Shown: piece by piece, positions 5,781 to 5,981 of the stretch
Position numbering within the stretch: position 1 is the first letter of the stretch
Layout: each line of letters starts with the position of its first letter
DNA from: a candidate division TA06 bacterium
GTDB taxonomy: Bacteria; Hydrothermota; DG-26; E44-bin18; JADFOU01
Direction of reading: 5' to 3'
DNA length: 5,981 nucleotides
Assembly (NCBI GenBank): GCA_022562655.1
Contig: JADFOU010000138.1
Location: 1-5,981 of the forward strand
Notes under the pieces: model-generated
The model's input: only the letters and a program-made list of their open reading frames with translations
Told to the model about the DNA's origin: nothing
Databases searched by the model: none
Program-made: the position numbers and the translations under genes

Positions 5781-5981
5781 TTTTCATTCTCCTCATCGGA
5801 GATCTTCGGTTCTCCTGCTTGCCCGAACTCTCTGCCCAACCCACGGTCAGTGAGGCGGAATCCACGGAGATCTTCGAACCGATACCAAACCATTACATAC
5901 CAGAATTTCGGTGAACTGTCAATGAAGAAAAGGGTATTCTCAGTACCTCCCCTTTCCCATTTTCAAGCAAGAGTTCAATTT
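5777..5981 (-). pseudogene. C-terminal end of an unidentified gene, apparently frame-disrupted
   Basis: Coding potential reaches the right edge but needs two frames. From the edge, one frame reads IELLLENGKGEVLRIPF and would then stop at TAA (5895-5893) after an unlikely tail. The other frame reads FFIDSSPKFWYVMVWYR and continues for about 50 residues to KISDEENEK, ending at TGA (5779-5777). That TGA overlaps the HEAT gene start as ATGA, just as at the lysA/btuF-like junction, which supports the second frame as the true end. A change of -1 near the minus-strand run CCCTTTT (5934-5928) would join the two, for example through loss of one T from TTTTT. Alternatives are a sequencing or assembly error, a programmed frameshift, or a separate 38-residue ORF starting at the ATG at 5893-5891 (stop-start TAATG, no ribosome binding site). 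The family is not recognised, and the gene is cut by the window edge. Confidence 0.55.

Noticed and set aside
5797..5876. Direct repeat CGGAGATCTTCG at 5797-5808 and 5865-5876
   Set aside because: Only 12 bp, within coding sequence in different codon phases and not repeated in tandem; probably codon-driven coincidence.
5891..5895. Stop-start TAATG suggesting a separate 38-residue gene
   Set aside because: No ribosome binding site precedes the ATG, and the same frame is already protein-like upstream of it (FFIDSSPKFWYV), so a disrupted longer gene explains the region better.
1..5981. Mobile elements, CRISPR arrays, tRNA or riboswitches
   Set aside because: Looked for transposase motifs, regularly spaced repeats, tRNA-like ends and long structured leaders and saw none; most of the window is coding, and the only gap over 200 bases is the divergent region.

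Overview
This window appears to be ordinary chromosomal DNA from a bacterium of moderate GC content, with gene starts marked by good Shine-Dalgarno sites. The best lineage hints are a DUF3467-type protein and a secreted beta-rich protein. Its F-V-W-D-D-x-G-G-L-P-G pattern resembles surface proteins of FCB-group and neighbouring candidate phyla (Zixibacteria, WOR-3, Cloacimonetes-like). That placement is an inference and is weak. No rRNA, tRNA, CRISPR array, insertion sequence or phage gene was seen.

Layout, left to right. (1) Positions 1-489, minus strand: the N-terminal 163 residues of a secreted protein with a signal peptide and a near-perfect ribosome binding site; the gene runs off the left edge. 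(2) Positions 490-710: a divergent regulatory region. A sigma70-like promoter faces each way, an AT-rich stretch lies between them, and a 7+7 bp inverted repeat overlaps the -10 of the leftward promoter. (3) Positions 711-1013, plus strand: a 100-residue DUF3467 family protein. (4) Positions 991-5981, minus strand: a tightly packed gene train. In transcription order it holds the end of an unidentified gene that appears frame-disrupted, a small HEAT-repeat protein, dprA, a PfkB-family sugar/nucleoside kinase, lysA, and a cobalamin-binding-type (BtuF-like) protein without a signal peptide. Junctions are a 4-nt overlap, an 8-nt overlap (with the preferred dprA start), a 12-nt gap, a 17-nt gap and a 4-nt overlap, so one polycistronic transcript is likely; its promoter lies beyond the right edge.

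The operon mixes functions: DprA loads RecA on incoming single-stranded DNA, LysA makes lysine from meso-diaminopimelate, and the kinase and BtuF-like protein have unknown substrates. No common pathway is evident, so it reads as a housekeeping operon held together by compact gene order. The last gene overlaps the convergent DUF3467 gene by 23 bp. The points most worth a second look are the apparent frameshift near 5928-5934, the divergent promoter/operator region, the uncharacterised secreted protein, and the orphan cytoplasmic BtuF-like protein. I did not find strong evidence for a wholly new system.
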